Counted from the first letter of the stretch, positions 14,545-23,430 are shown. The stretch: DNA of 36,513 nt from Candidatus Daviesbacteria bacterium RIFCSPHIGHO2_02_FULL_43_12 (GCA_001776775.1 MFDD01000002.1:120661-157173), one strand, 5' to 3'. Translations and numbers: made by a program. Notes: generated from the sequence alone by a model not told the origin.

Positions 14545-16366
14545 TCCATTTATACATTTCCAAAAGTTTAATTCTAAAAAGAAAAAAGAACGAAGAACTT
14601 CCACTCAGGAAGTTCTTAAAAAGGGGAGATTGTATAACTTCGGAGAGCAAGATCAGATGGATTTACTCTCATACTCTGGATTAGCAGAATATGAGGACCA
14701 CCTTCAGATGGGGGATAAATTTGTTCGAACACTCTTTATATCCGGATATCCCTATGTAGCAACCACTGGTTGGCTAAACATGTTAGTTAACTTTAACCAT
14801 GATATTGACATTTCTTATCATCTTGAGCAAGTTGATCCACTTACTGCTCTTCCTAAGCTAAATAGAAAAATAACTGAACTTGAATCAACTAAAAGGTCAA
14901 TGCTTAAACAGGGTAAAGTTGTCGGCTCTGAAGTTACTGATCCCTTGGATTCAGCAATGGCTTTAAAAGATAAGATTCAAAGAGGCCAAGAAAAACTCTT
15001 CCAAGTATCAATCTATATGACTATTACAGCAGATTCGTTAGTTGATTTAAATAAAAAGACTAAACTCCTAGAAACAGTTATGTCTACAAGACTTTTCTAT
15101 ATTAAAACCGCAACATTCCAACAATTAGAAGGATTACAATCCACCTTGCCTAGAGCCCAAAATTTGCTGGCTCAAAAAAGAAATCTTGATTCGTCCTCAG
15201 CTGCCCTAACTTTTCCTTTTGTCTCCTCAGAGTTAGTACAGGAAACAGGCATTTTGTATGGAATTAATAGATCAAACAATTCATTAGTGATTGTAGATAG
15301 GTTTTCACTAAACAACGCGAATAGTATAATTTTCGCTCAGTCAGGTTCAGGTAAGTCGTTTACCGCAAAAACTGAGATCCTTCGACAGCTTATGCAGGGA
15401 ACAAGAGTTATCGTTGTTGATCCTGAGAGAGAATACAAACAACTGGCTGCTTCGGTAAATGGAACCTACATTAGGCTTTCTGCAAAATCTAAGGAAAAGA
15501 TTAACCCCTTTGATATGTCACTTAGTTCTTCAAATGGAGATGAGCTATCTGAACATATCCAAGACTTAACAGAAATAGTCTCATTAATGGTAGGAGGACT
15601 ATCTGCCGAGGAAAAAGCTGCTGTAGATAAAGCAATTCTACAGACTTATAAAAATCACGGTTGGACAATGAATCAAAGCTACGCTCCAGTTAAGAAAAAG
15701 AAAGATAATAGAGGTAGACCACCAAAAGCTAAAACCTATCCTGTCTTAAAGGACTTTTATAAAGAGCTAAAAGGAATGAAACAAAAGAAACTTTGTGCTA
15801 GATTAGAAAAGTTTATTAAAGGCTCACTATCTTCTGTTTTTGACTCACAAACTAATATAAAACTGGATAACAGGCTAGTTGTTTTTGATATTAAAGATTT
15901 ATCGGAATCCATCAGGCAGATAATGATGTTGGTTGTTGCCAATTTCGTTCATTCTCAAGTTAAATCTGATCCTAGAAGGCGTATTTTAGTGATTGATGAG
16001 GGTTGGATGCTCTTACAGCATGAAGAGTCTGCTAGATTCATTGCAGGACTTACCAGACGTGCTAGAAAGTATTATCTGGGAGTAACAATCATCTCTCAAC
16101 AAGCCAATGACTTTTTATCACAAGATTATGGTCGAGCAATAGCTTCCCAATCAGCTTTAAGGATTTTAATGAAACAAGATACAACTACGATCAAAAAGGT
16201 AGCATCTGAGTTCAATTTAAGCGAATATGAGCAAAACTTTCTGCTTACTTGTGATAAAGGAGAAGCATTAATAATTGCCGACCAACATCACGTTGCCTTA
16301 AAAGTTGTTGCTTCAGCCAAAGAACACCCACTACTTACAACTGATCCAAGGGAAGTATATTTGTAA
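14537..16366 (+). CDS. virB4: VirB4-like T4SS ATPase, 609 aa
   Basis: This is the energising ATPase of the secretion system. Walker A is S-G-S-G-K-S (269-274), preceded by the hydrophobic strand S-I-I-F-A-Q. Walker B is I-L-V-I-D-E-G-W (D487, E488), and I-I-S-Q-Q-A-N-D downstream matches the VirB4/TraC conserved glutamine motif. The N-terminal 240 residues are the membrane- and partner-interacting region. An unusual insert at about 384-400 is strongly basic and contains R-G-R-P-P-K (392-397), a classical AT-hook core, between Walker A and Walker B. It is probably surface-exposed and might touch DNA. The gene overlaps its predecessor by 8 nt. Confidence 0.88.
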   Translation: MLNPFIHFQKFNSKKKKERRTSTQEVLKKGRLYNFGEQDQMDLLSYSGLAEYEDHLQMGDKFVRTLFISGYPYVATTGWLNMLVNFNHDIDISYHLEQVDPLTALPKLNRKITELESTKRSMLKQGKVVGSEVTDPLDSAMALKDKIQRGQEKLFQVSIYMTITADSLVDLNKKTKLLETVMSTRLFYIKTATFQQLEGLQSTLPRAQNLLAQKRNLDSSSAALTFPFVSSELVQETGILYGINRSNNSLVIVDRFSLNNANSIIFAQSGSGKSFTAKTEILRQLMQGTRVIVVDPEREYKQLAASVNGTYIRLSAKSKEKINPFDMSLSSSNGDELSEHIQDLTEIVSLMVGGLSAEEKAAVDKAILQTYKNHGWTMNQSYAPVKKKKDNRGRPPKAKTYPVLKDFYKELKGMKQKKLCARLEKFIKGSLSSVFDSQTNIKLDNRLVVFDIKDLSESIRQIMMLVVANFVHSQVKSDPRRRILVIDEGWMLLQHEESARFIAGLTRRARKYYLGVTIISQQANDFLSQDYGRAIASQSALRILMKQDTTTIKKVASEFNLSEYEQNFLLTCDKGEALIIADQHHVALKVVASAKEHPLLTTDPREVYL

Positions 16367-16372
16367 AAATGA

Positions 16373-17017
16373 ATGAGTTACTTTTCCACAGCTATTACAA
16401 TTTTTTCATTTCGTAGAGAACTCCAAATTGTAGCTTTAGCTTTCCTGATCATCACATTAACTCCTGTTTTTGCCGTTTTTATGCTACTTAACAATGGCCT
16501 AGATATTGTTTCAGATAGGCTTGCAACAGTTGACACACAAACCCAGGCAATTGAGATACATGATCCAACTACAGGAGAAGTAGTTACTGAGATTCATCCA
16601 GTGGTTGCTTGGCCTATTTCAGGGGTTTATACGGCTGAATTTGGGGTCTTAACACCATATCAGCTATTCCATTCAGGAATTGATATAGCAGGACCAAAAG
16701 GAACCCCGGTACATCCTTTTATGGAAGGAACAGTTGTGTATGCTGGTGAAATCTGGTGGGGTTTTGGGAAGCATGTAATTATTGACCATGGAAACAACAT
16801 AACTTCGGTTTATGCTCATCTTGATAAAATCTTTGTAGTTAAAGGGCACCCAGTCACGATTAATCAAGTAATTGGGAATAGGGGTAGTACCGGATGGTCA
16901 ACTGGACCACATTTACATTTTCAGATCAATGTATATGGACTGCCAGTCGATCCAAGAACATTTATGGGGAATTTAGCGAATGGAGTACCAATAGAAGAGG
17001 CCGATCATGACCACTAG
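16373..17017 (+). CDS. M23 family peptidoglycan peptidase, membrane-anchored, 214 aa
   Basis: A single N-terminal membrane helix (about 17-40) anchors an extracellular LytM-type domain. The zinc-site residues are all present: H100 and D104 in H-S-G-I-D, H149 in Y-A-H-L, and H180/H182 in H-L-H-F. Such enzymes cut peptide cross-links in peptidoglycan. As the last gene of the T4SS cluster it probably opens the wall for the pilus or channel, the task of VirB1-type lytic enzymes elsewhere. The start at 16373 is 6 nt after the VirB4 stop; an ATG at 16369 is in another frame and soon reaches a stop. Its last 45 nt overlap a small gene on the other strand. Confidence 0.85.
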   Translation: MSYFSTAITIFSFRRELQIVALAFLIITLTPVFAVFMLLNNGLDIVSDRLATVDTQTQAIEIHDPTTGEVVTEIHPVVAWPISGVYTAEFGVLTPYQLFHSGIDIAGPKGTPVHPFMEGTVVYAGEIWWGFGKHVIIDHGNNITSVYAHLDKIFVVKGHPVTINQVIGNRGSTGWSTGPHLHFQINVYGLPVDPRTFMGNLANGVPIEEADHDH

Positions 17018-17125
17018 CATCAAGGTTCCAAGAAACCACCAAATGTAGTTTCTCTTGGGTTTCCGCATTTCAATAGATGAGTAAGTATAGGGTTTATTTT
17101 CTTCTCTTTTAAAAAATCTAGTCAT
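16973..17125 (-). CDS. small single-span membrane protein, 50 aa
   Basis: A 50-codon frame on the minus strand encodes a basic, polar N-terminus (residues 1-26) followed by one clear membrane helix (W-W-F-L-G-T-L-M-L-V-V-M-I-G-L-F-Y-W) and a short tail. The composition is that of a real small membrane protein with its N-terminus in the cytoplasm. It begins 21 nt after the stop of the DUF3644 gene on the same strand and could be co-transcribed with it. The 45-nt overlap with the end of the convergent M23 gene is unusual and is the main reason for caution. No strong ribosome-binding site is visible. Confidence 0.45.
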   Translation of the reverse strand: MTRFFKREENKPYTYSSIEMRKPKRNYIWWFLGTLMLVVMIGLFYWYSIR

Positions 17126-17146
17126 TACCTGGATTGTATCAAACAA

Positions 17147-18175
17147 TTAAATTACTCCTAAAAGATCTTTTGTAAACTTTGGCTTTATTCCCTTTTTACG
17201 GCTTTTTGGTTCTGCTTGTCGTACCAGGAAATCAATCCATCCCTCTGTATATAGATAATCGTTATGAGCATTATCATAAAAACAATATTCACTTTTTGTC
17301 TGAACCTTTTGTTTAGAGTTAGAGGCAGGTCTGACCTTAAATTTTTGCCACATTGTTGTATGCCAATTCATGGTCTTTTTTATTCCCCTTTTGTTTAATT
17401 CAACTAAAACAGAACTCGGTCTAAATAACCCCGTATTTGCAACAGGTATATGCTTTTCTTTGATTGCCACAATTGCCTTCTCGTATTTTTCCATTTCTTG
17501 AGGGTTATTCTCGTCATATTTAACAAACTCTATTGCTACATCAGAAGATGAACGGTGATTACCTATTTTTGGAACGAGAAAAGCTTTAAATGAATATTGT
17601 TGGGAGTTGATTACCTCCGGAGTGAGTATATTTCTGTAACTTTTTATAAATTCAATGACTTTCTGTTCAATTTTTGTTTTAGGTAATACACGTTTAGCAC
17701 TTGTAAGTTGTATCGGTACAAACATTGTGTCTATAAGTGAGTATTCATCCCCATATTGACTTATTAACCAACCTTCAAAATTTAGAACTAAAGCTTGGCA
17801 TTCTCCGGTTAATTCCTGATCTATACCAGGTAAGTTTCTATGCTCAATCCTATTACGAAGTTTAATAAATAATTCTACATTTCTTTTAATAGGATCGTTT
17901 TCGTCAAAAATCTGTTTTACTGATTCTCCTAGTTCCCAAGCTTTGCGATCACCGTCTATTTTTATAAATCTCCCATTCTCTTGTTTATAGTAATACTTAA
18001 TCTTTTTTTTCTCAAAATAGCTGTGTAATAAGGCTGTCCATGCAATTGTCATCAAAACTGTAAAATTACCTGTCCTAAAAGTACTTCTGGGATCATTAAA
18101 AACTGATATAGCCTGAGTGGCTGAATCCCTAGCTTTGTCAAGCAATGATCTGGTTTGTTTAGATAATCGGCTCAT
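17147..18175 (-). CDS. DUF3644-type protein with HEPN-like motif, 342 aa
   Basis: The first 150 residues match what I know of the DUF3644 family: L-L-D-K-A-R-D-S-A, F-R-T-G-N-F-T-V-L-M-x-I-A-W-T-A-L, Y-Y-K-Q-E-N-G-R-F, and I-K-L-R-N-R-I-E-H-R. R-N-R-I-E-H fits the R-x4-H signature of HEPN ribonucleases. If that reading is right, it is an RNA-cleaving defence or toxin protein. Residues 150-342 form a second, unassigned region that may bind a partner or target. It sits next to, and diverges from, a type III restriction-modification pair, a typical defence-island setting. The link to HEPN activity is inference from the motif and context. Confidence 0.65.
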   Translation of the reverse strand: MSRLSKQTRSLLDKARDSATQAISVFNDPRSTFRTGNFTVLMTIAWTALLHSYFEKKKIKYYYKQENGRFIKIDGDRKAWELGESVKQIFDENDPIKRNVELFIKLRNRIEHRNLPGIDQELTGECQALVLNFEGWLISQYGDEYSLIDTMFVPIQLTSAKRVLPKTKIEQKVIEFIKSYRNILTPEVINSQQYSFKAFLVPKIGNHRSSSDVAIEFVKYDENNPQEMEKYEKAIVAIKEKHIPVANTGLFRPSSVLVELNKRGIKKTMNWHTTMWQKFKVRPASNSKQKVQTKSEYCFYDNAHNDYLYTEGWIDFLVRQAEPKSRKKGIKPKFTKDLLGVI

Positions 18176-18257
18176 ATAATTGGATCCATTTTAGCAGAAT
18201 GAACCCAAATTTTCACGATCAGAAAGGCGTTGTTTTGTGATAAGATAGAAAGAACTT

Positions 18258-19895
18258 ATGCCTGTGCTTAATTGGATCGGAAAAGACAAAGTTGTAAACC
18301 ACGATAAAGAACTTCCCTTCAGAGTCTTGAAGCCAATAGAGGAATTATCTGTGGGACACAATAATAAAAATTTCCTTATCGAAGGCGATAATCTTGAAGC
18401 ATTAAAAGCATTAATGCCGTTTTACTATAATCAAATTAAGTGCATTTATATTGATCCCCCTTACAATACGGGTAAGGAGGGCTGGAAATATAATGACAAT
18501 GTTAATTCCCCGATTATTAAGAAATGGCTTAAGGAAACAGTAGGTCCTGAGGGTGAAGATCTTTGTAGACACGATAAATGGTTATGTATGATGTATCCTC
18601 GCTTAACGCTCCTCAAAGATTTACTTTCCGAAGACGGCATTATATTTATTTCCTTAGATAATAATGAGGTTCATAATGGTAGATCGATACTAGATGAAAT
18701 ATTTGGAGGGAGAAACTTTCTAGGTACTATTATTTGGCGAAATGTTACGGATAATAACCCAACTAACATTGCCATAGAACATGAGTATATCCATTGTTAC
18801 TCTAAAAACAAAGACTCATTAGATTCTGTTTGGAAATCTAAACTTTCCGACGCAAAAAATATATTAATAGAAATTGGAAACAAACTAATAAAGGAGTGCT
18901 CCAATCAAGAAGAACTCCAGGAAGCCTATACTGAGTGGTTTAGAGAAAATAAACAGTACTTGGGACAGTTAGATAGATATAAATATATTGATTCTGGAGG
19001 CGTCTATACGGGAAGTCAAAGTGTTCACAACCCTGGAAAGGAAGGATATAGATATGATGTTATCCACCCAATAACTAAGAAACCTAGCAAACAACCATTA
19101 ATGGGTTACAGGTTTCCTAAATCGACGATGGATAAGTTAATTTCTGATGGAAAGATATTATTTGGTAAAGATGAGGATAAGATTGTTGAGTTAAAACTTT
19201 ATGCCAAGGAATATGTAGACAAACTTCCAAGTGTAATTACAATGGATGGACGCTTGGGTGTATATGATTTAAGAGCGGTTATCTCCGAAGAAGTGAAGTC
19301 ATTTAATAATCCTAAACCCGTTGAACTTATTAAGTTATTACTTTCGTACTGTACAAAGGATGAAGATATAATTTTAGATTCTTTTGCAGGATCAGGGACA
19401 ACAGGACAAGCAGTATTAGAACTTAATAAAGAAGATGGTTTTAATAGAAAATTTATCCTTGTGGAGCTTGAAGAACATATTGCAAAGAACATTACAGCTA
19501 AGCGCCTCAAAAGAGTTATAGAAAAAAATAATGTAACTAATACTGGATTTGAATACCTAGATTTAAATGGAGTGCTCTACGACTATTCTGGCTATGTAAA
19601 CCCAGACGCACAATATGAAGATATGGCTGCGTATATCTACTTTACTGAAACAAAAGATTATCTAGACCTCTCAAAAATTAAGAATCCGTATATTGGAGCT
19701 CAAGGGTCAACAAATTATTTCTTATTCTTCAAAGAGAAGGATAAAAACATATTAGATGAAAAATCACTTAGAGAAACTGCCAGTTACAAAGGAAGTAAAG
19801 TTATTTATGCAGATAAATGTCTTATTGATGAAGAGGATTTAGCAAAGCAAGGAGTTATATTTAAACAAATTCCTTATGAGCTTAAAAAGTATTAA
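18258..19895 (+). CDS. mod: type III restriction-modification DNA adenine methyltransferase (Mod), 545 aa
   Basis: D-P-P-Y-N-T-G at 66-72 is the catalytic motif IV of an N6-adenine methyltransferase. The S-adenosylmethionine-binding F-A-G-S-G-T-T (near 375-381) comes after it, the order of beta-class enzymes such as type III Mod. Between the two motifs, roughly 100-300, lies the variable region expected to recognise the target sequence. Mod and Res form one complex: Mod methylates one adenine of an asymmetric site and gives Res its specificity. The restriction gene follows after 2 nt, so the two are coupled. No strong Shine-Dalgarno is visible; a TG-containing AT-rich element (about 18236-18246) is a possible extended -10. 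Confidence 0.9.
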   Translation: MPVLNWIGKDKVVNHDKELPFRVLKPIEELSVGHNNKNFLIEGDNLEALKALMPFYYNQIKCIYIDPPYNTGKEGWKYNDNVNSPIIKKWLKETVGPEGEDLCRHDKWLCMMYPRLTLLKDLLSEDGIIFISLDNNEVHNGRSILDEIFGGRNFLGTIIWRNVTDNNPTNIAIEHEYIHCYSKNKDSLDSVWKSKLSDAKNILIEIGNKLIKECSNQEELQEAYTEWFRENKQYLGQLDRYKYIDSGGVYTGSQSVHNPGKEGYRYDVIHPITKKPSKQPLMGYRFPKSTMDKLISDGKILFGKDEDKIVELKLYAKEYVDKLPSVITMDGRLGVYDLRAVISEEVKSFNNPKPVELIKLLLSYCTKDEDIILDSFAGSGTTGQAVLELNKEDGFNRKFILVELEEHIAKNITAKRLKRVIEKNNVTNTGFEYLDLNGVLYDYSGYVNPDAQYEDMAAYIYFTETKDYLDLSKIKNPYIGAQGSTNYFLFFKEKDKNILDEKSLRETASYKGSKVIYADKCLIDEEDLAKQGVIFKQIPYELKKY

Positions 19896-19897
19896 TT

Positions 19898-22216
19898 ATG
19901 CTTCAATTAAAATTATATCAGCAAAGAACTTTAAATGAACTAAAAGAGTTTTTAGTAGATACTAATAAACTAGTTTCTGGATCAAAAATAGAGCCAGAAA
20001 AAGCTCTTAAACTGGTTTTTAATATTAAGAATGAAGCTGAAACCTATAAATCTTTACCAGACCTAGTTAATACCCCTTATGCATGCATAAAAATACCAAC
20101 AGGTGGTGGAAAAACATTAGTAGCAGGTTATTCTCTATCGATTGTTTTTGATAATTACCTTCAAGATAAGAATGGTAAGGGACTAGTTATATGGTTTGTT
20201 CCATCAGATGCAATTCGTAGCCAAACCTTAAAAAACCTTAAAGATAGACAGCATCCCTATCGTGAAGCTATAGACGCAAAATTCGGAAATAATGTTAAAG
20301 TACTGACTCTAGAAGAAACTCTCACAATACAAAAATCAGATATTCAAAATAATCTTTGTATAGTTGTTGCTAGTTTACAAGCCTTTAGAAGAACTGACAC
20401 ACAATGGCTGAAAGTTTTTCAAGCCAACGGCTCATTACTTTCCCATTTTGAGAATTTAGTAGAAGATACTGATTTTTTAGATAAAGACGCTGATGGCCAA
20501 ATAATTTATTCATTAGGAAATGTAATTAAAATAAACAGCCCTTTGGTGATTTTAGATGAGGGTCATAATGTACAGACTTCTTTATCATTTGAGATGCTGA
20601 GAGTTTTAAATCCCGCCTTCATTTTGGAATATACTGCAACTCCAAGAGCAGAAAGTAATGTTTTAGTGAAAGTTTTAGCTTCTGAGCTAAAAGCTGAGAA
20701 AATGGTGAAAATCCCAATTTATTTGTCAAATACTACTCAATGGCAAGAAACTATTCGTGATGGAATTATTCAAAGAATAAAACTAGAAAAATTAGCAGAA
20801 AAAGAGAAAAGACAAACTAAAGAATATATCCGTCCAATTGCATTACTTCAAGCAGAACAAGAAAAAGAAGATGATGACAAGGTATATGTTGGTAAAATAA
20901 AAGCTTTTCTTATTGAAGAACTTAAAATTCCAGAAGATGAGATAGCTATAAAGACGGCTAAAAATGACGAGATTGAAAACCAAGAGTTACTCTTACCGAA
21001 ATGTAAAATTCGATACATAATCACCGTAAATGCTCTAAAAGAAGGATGGGACTGTCCTTTTGCGTATGTCTTAATTTCTGTATCGAATATAGGTTCAAGA
21101 ATTGCTGTAGAGCAAACAATGGGAAGAATTATGAGGCTTCCCAATGCTACTGATAAGAAAAATCTTGATCTTAATTATTCTTTTGTATACACCTCATCCG
21201 AAAATTTTAGTAAAGCTTCCAGTGCAGTTATTTCTGGTCTTGAGGCAAATGGATACTCAAGAGCTGATCTCAGAGAAAATACAGGTAAAGTAACTGTTGA
21301 GAAAACAGAATTTGAACGTCATATCCAAGATAAAAGTATTCAAATTCCATATATGGGAACAAAGTCAAAAAAGGACCCTCTTTCATTCAACCGAGATTTA
21401 ATCGGAGAATTGTTTAAAATTCACGAAAACTACAAACCTTTTAAGGTAAACTTTCACGATGATCAGAATCAGAGAATAAAGATAGATATTGATAAGGAAA
21501 ATGAAATTTATCGAATTACTCAGGGAAAGCTTGTGCTTGTCTTATATCCAGAAGATTTTTCCATCGAGGAAGTTGGTAATTGGTTGAAAATTAACCTTCG
21601 CCACACAGTTATTTCATCTTCAGAGATGAATCAATATATAGATAAAGCATTAAAAGATTTAGCAAAAAACCATACGGTTGAAGAGTTAAGCCTAAATAGA
21701 TTTAGACTTAAAGAAAGAATACAGGAGGAGATACAAGTCATTATCAATGCATATGCAAAAGAAAACTTTGACAAATTATTATCAAAAGGTGAGATTAACA
21801 CCAAGAGCGTATTTTATACACCTGAACGGATAATAGCCATTTCTAGGTTATCACCTGAACATTATCAAAAACATTTGTTTGAGCGATCAGGATATATGAA
21901 TGGCGAGGAAACTGATCTGGCTATGCGGTTAGATATTCTTGAAAATATTGCATGGTGGAATAGAAATCGCGAAAAAGAAGACTTTTACCTTCAGGGTTGG
22001 CGGTCAGGTAAGTTTTATCCTGATTTTATAATTAAAACCAAGAGCGGTAAATATATTTTGACCGAATATAAGGGCGAAGATAGACTTTCTAATGATGACA
22101 CAGGTTATAAAGATACATTAGGTAAGTTGTGGGAAAGTTTAAGTGGGGATAATCGTTTCTTTCTAGTATCTAAAAGTAACATGGATAGTTTTCTTAAAGA
22201 AATAGCAACAATTTAA
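19898..22216 (+). CDS. res: type III restriction endonuclease subunit (Res), 772 aa
   Basis: This is a superfamily-2 helicase fused to a nuclease. Walker A is P-T-G-G-G-K-T (67-73), the DExH box is D-E-G-H (about 220-223), and motif III is T-A-T-P-R (about 246-250). Later helicase motifs include L-K-E-G-W-D-C and Q-T-M-G-R-I-M-R. The C-terminal domain shows Y-P-D-F followed by T-E-Y-K-G (about 706-727), a PD-(D/E)xK nuclease core. It translocates on DNA from an unmodified site and cuts after meeting a second complex. At 772 aa it is shorter than the classical enzymes of about 970 aa but has all core motifs. It is co-transcribed with mod. Confidence 0.9.
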   Translation: MLQLKLYQQRTLNELKEFLVDTNKLVSGSKIEPEKALKLVFNIKNEAETYKSLPDLVNTPYACIKIPTGGGKTLVAGYSLSIVFDNYLQDKNGKGLVIWFVPSDAIRSQTLKNLKDRQHPYREAIDAKFGNNVKVLTLEETLTIQKSDIQNNLCIVVASLQAFRRTDTQWLKVFQANGSLLSHFENLVEDTDFLDKDADGQIIYSLGNVIKINSPLVILDEGHNVQTSLSFEMLRVLNPAFILEYTATPRAESNVLVKVLASELKAEKMVKIPIYLSNTTQWQETIRDGIIQRIKLEKLAEKEKRQTKEYIRPIALLQAEQEKEDDDKVYVGKIKAFLIEELKIPEDEIAIKTAKNDEIENQELLLPKCKIRYIITVNALKEGWDCPFAYVLISVSNIGSRIAVEQTMGRIMRLPNATDKKNLDLNYSFVYTSSENFSKASSAVISGLEANGYSRADLRENTGKVTVEKTEFERHIQDKSIQIPYMGTKSKKDPLSFNRDLIGELFKIHENYKPFKVNFHDDQNQRIKIDIDKENEIYRITQGKLVLVLYPEDFSIEEVGNWLKINLRHTVISSSEMNQYIDKALKDLAKNHTVEELSLNRFRLKERIQEEIQVIINAYAKENFDKLLSKGEINTKSVFYTPERIIAISRLSPEHYQKHLFERSGYMNGEETDLAMRLDILENIAWWNRNREKEDFYLQGWRSGKFYPDFIIKTKSGKYILTEYKGEDRLSNDDTGYKDTLGKLWESLSGDNRFFLVSKSNMDSFLKEIATI

Positions 22217-22284
22217 GTAACTAGAGTTATTCACTTGGATCAATTCTGGTAAAAAGCGAACTTATAAGATAGGAGGCGGAGAGT

Positions 22285-22515
22285 TTAGTTTATTGATCTT
22301 TCCCTCAGGACCATATTGGCGATATTTTGCATTTCAATTGCAATCTGTTGAATGCTTTGATTGTTTAAATTACCAGGGTCAACCTGTTCCATTCCCTTAC
22401 GGGCATATTCTAAAGCTACAGAAAAATCTCCAGTAACGAGCTTGAGACTTTCACTATCGAGCTCTTCAATAAATTTTTGATATTCTTTACTTAACTTTTC
22501 AATATCTTTTGCCAC
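22285..22515 (-). CDS. unknown small helical protein, 76 aa
   Basis: I do not recognise this protein. It is fully helical by appearance, acidic at the start (A-K-D-I-E-K-L-S-K-E-Y) and ends R-E-R-S-I-N. The start is a GTG at 22515 because a perfect TATAAT lies 9 nt upstream, which would make a leaderless message; an in-frame TTG at 22539 lies upstream of that box and cannot be in the transcript. It diverges from the XRE regulator at 22601, with about 85 nt between them. A role as a small partner or antitoxin-like protein is possible but not shown. Confidence 0.5.
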   Translation of the reverse strand: MAKDIEKLSKEYQKFIEELDSESLKLVTGDFSVALEYARKGMEQVDPGNLNNQSIQQIAIEMQNIANMVLRERSIN

Positions 22516-22524
22516 AATACTCGT

Positions 22525-22530
22525 ATTATA
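22525..22530 (-). promoter_or_regulatory. -10 element (TATAAT) of the 76-aa gene
   Basis: A perfect TATAAT on the minus strand ends 9 nt before the GTG start. No good -35 is visible (TTACTC at 17 nt spacing). Transcription would begin within a few bases of the start codon. Confidence 0.45.
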
Positions 22531-22585
22531 CCTGTGCAAAACAAGGAGAGTAAATGTCCTATAATTTTTAGCCTTTGAGGTTTTA

Positions 22586-22594
22586 TGCTATACT
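22586..22594 (+). promoter_or_regulatory. extended -10 promoter of the XRE regulator
   Basis: TG-C-TATACT (22586-22594) is an extended -10 element ending 6 nt before the ATG at 22601. The transcript would start on the first base of the start codon. No Shine-Dalgarno is present. Confidence 0.5.
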
Positions 22595-22600
22595 ATCCAC

Positions 22601-22804
22601 ATGCCGGATAGAAAATTAGGTCAAAATTTAAAATCTGCTAGAGAAAAAGTCGGTTTAACTCAGCAACAAGTGGCTGATAAAACAGGAATCCATGTTAATT
22701 ACTATGCCCGAATGGAACAGGGTAGGGTTGAAGTACCCTTAAGAAGGCTTAATGCCTATGCTAAACTTTTTAAAGTGAAGGCCAAAGATTTGCTTCCTAA
22801 CTAA
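22601..22804 (+). CDS. XRE/Cro-type HTH regulator, 67 aa
   Basis: This is a single-domain helix-turn-helix protein. R-E-K-V-G-L-T-Q-Q-Q-V-A-D-K-T-G-I-H-V is the first HTH helix and turn, N-Y-Y-A-R-M-E-Q-G-R the recognition helix, followed by P-L-R-R-L-N-A-Y-A-K-L-F. It is a normal length for a controller (C) protein of a restriction-modification system or for a small phage-type repressor. Its place right after the type III restriction genes suggests it may time their expression, but it may equally regulate its divergent 76-aa neighbour. It is convergent with the PLD-like gene, with one base between the stops. Confidence 0.85.
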   Translation: MPDRKLGQNLKSAREKVGLTQQQVADKTGIHVNYYARMEQGRVEVPLRRLNAYAKLFKVKAKDLLPN

Positions 22805-22805
22805 C

Positions 22806-23267
22806 TTAACCTCCAAAAAATCTAACCTGGTCAAATTTTAAGAACTTAAACGCTTCTTCTGTCAACTCCTCATTTTCTATTCTTCTCATAAATTCACGAC
22901 TGTGCGTCTGAGATAGAATATTTAATGATCCTTCCCAAAGTATTTTTCGGTCAATCATGGCTAGTTTTCTGTGGTGACCGCCATCGCACAGTAAAACCTG
23001 TATTCCTGTCTGTTCAAAATAGGCTATTACTTCTTCTGCTTGATAAGCCATGTTTTCATCGTGTTCATCTGGGTTTCTGGTTATTACAATAATATTTACT
23101 TCCTCATCCAGGAGCTTATTTAGTATAGGAATCAGTTTATTTGCCCTTACACGGGTAATATAGGGGCTTTCTATAACAACCTCTTTCTTGGCATTCTTTA
23201 AGTCTTTTGAAAAAGCTTTATAGAAGGTATTTTCGTTGTGAAGCTGTGAGGCTAGAAAATCGCTCAT
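22806..23267 (-). CDS. phospholipase D-like protein with one HKD motif, 153 aa
   Basis: The HKD motif is H99-x-K101-x4-D106, followed by G-S-L-N (113-116), the active-site pattern of the phospholipase D superfamily. The protein has one copy, so two chains would be needed for a full site, as in Nuc/BfiI-type nucleases. E-S-P-Y-I at 33-37 is also typical of the fold. The substrate could be DNA or RNA rather than lipid, as there is no signal peptide or membrane span. Its ATG overlaps the stop of a short upstream reading frame (ATGA). Position in the defence island supports a nuclease role. Confidence 0.8.
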   Translation of the reverse strand: MSDFLASQLHNENTFYKAFSKDLKNAKKEVVIESPYITRVRANKLIPILNKLLDEEVNIIVITRNPDEHDENMAYQAEEVIAYFEQTGIQVLLCDGGHHRKLAMIDRKILWEGSLNILSQTHSREFMRRIENEELTEEAFKFLKFDQVRFFGG

Positions 23268-23380
23268 TCCTTCGCCTCCTCACTTTGGTATACTTGCATT
23301 AAGGACTCAAGCCACTCTATTGTCAGTTCGAAATAAGATGCAATGGGGTCACCCAATGATATTTGTGATTTTGCAAGGTT
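23264..23380 (-). pseudogene. 38-codon coding remnant, coupled to the PLD-like gene
   Basis: Downstream of a stop at 23383-23381 the frame stays open for 38 codons and reads like protein (S-L-G-D-P-I-A-S-Y-F-E-L-T-I-E-W-L). Its TGA overlaps the PLD start as ATGA. It has no ATG near its beginning; only a TTG (9th codon) could start it. I read it as the 3' end of a lost gene, or a very small coupled peptide. It lies just downstream of the tRNA 3' fragment. Confidence 0.35.
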
Positions 23381-23430
23381 TTAGCTTCAAAGTTTTGTCG
23401 AAAACTCGTCAAATTAGAGCCTATAACCAA

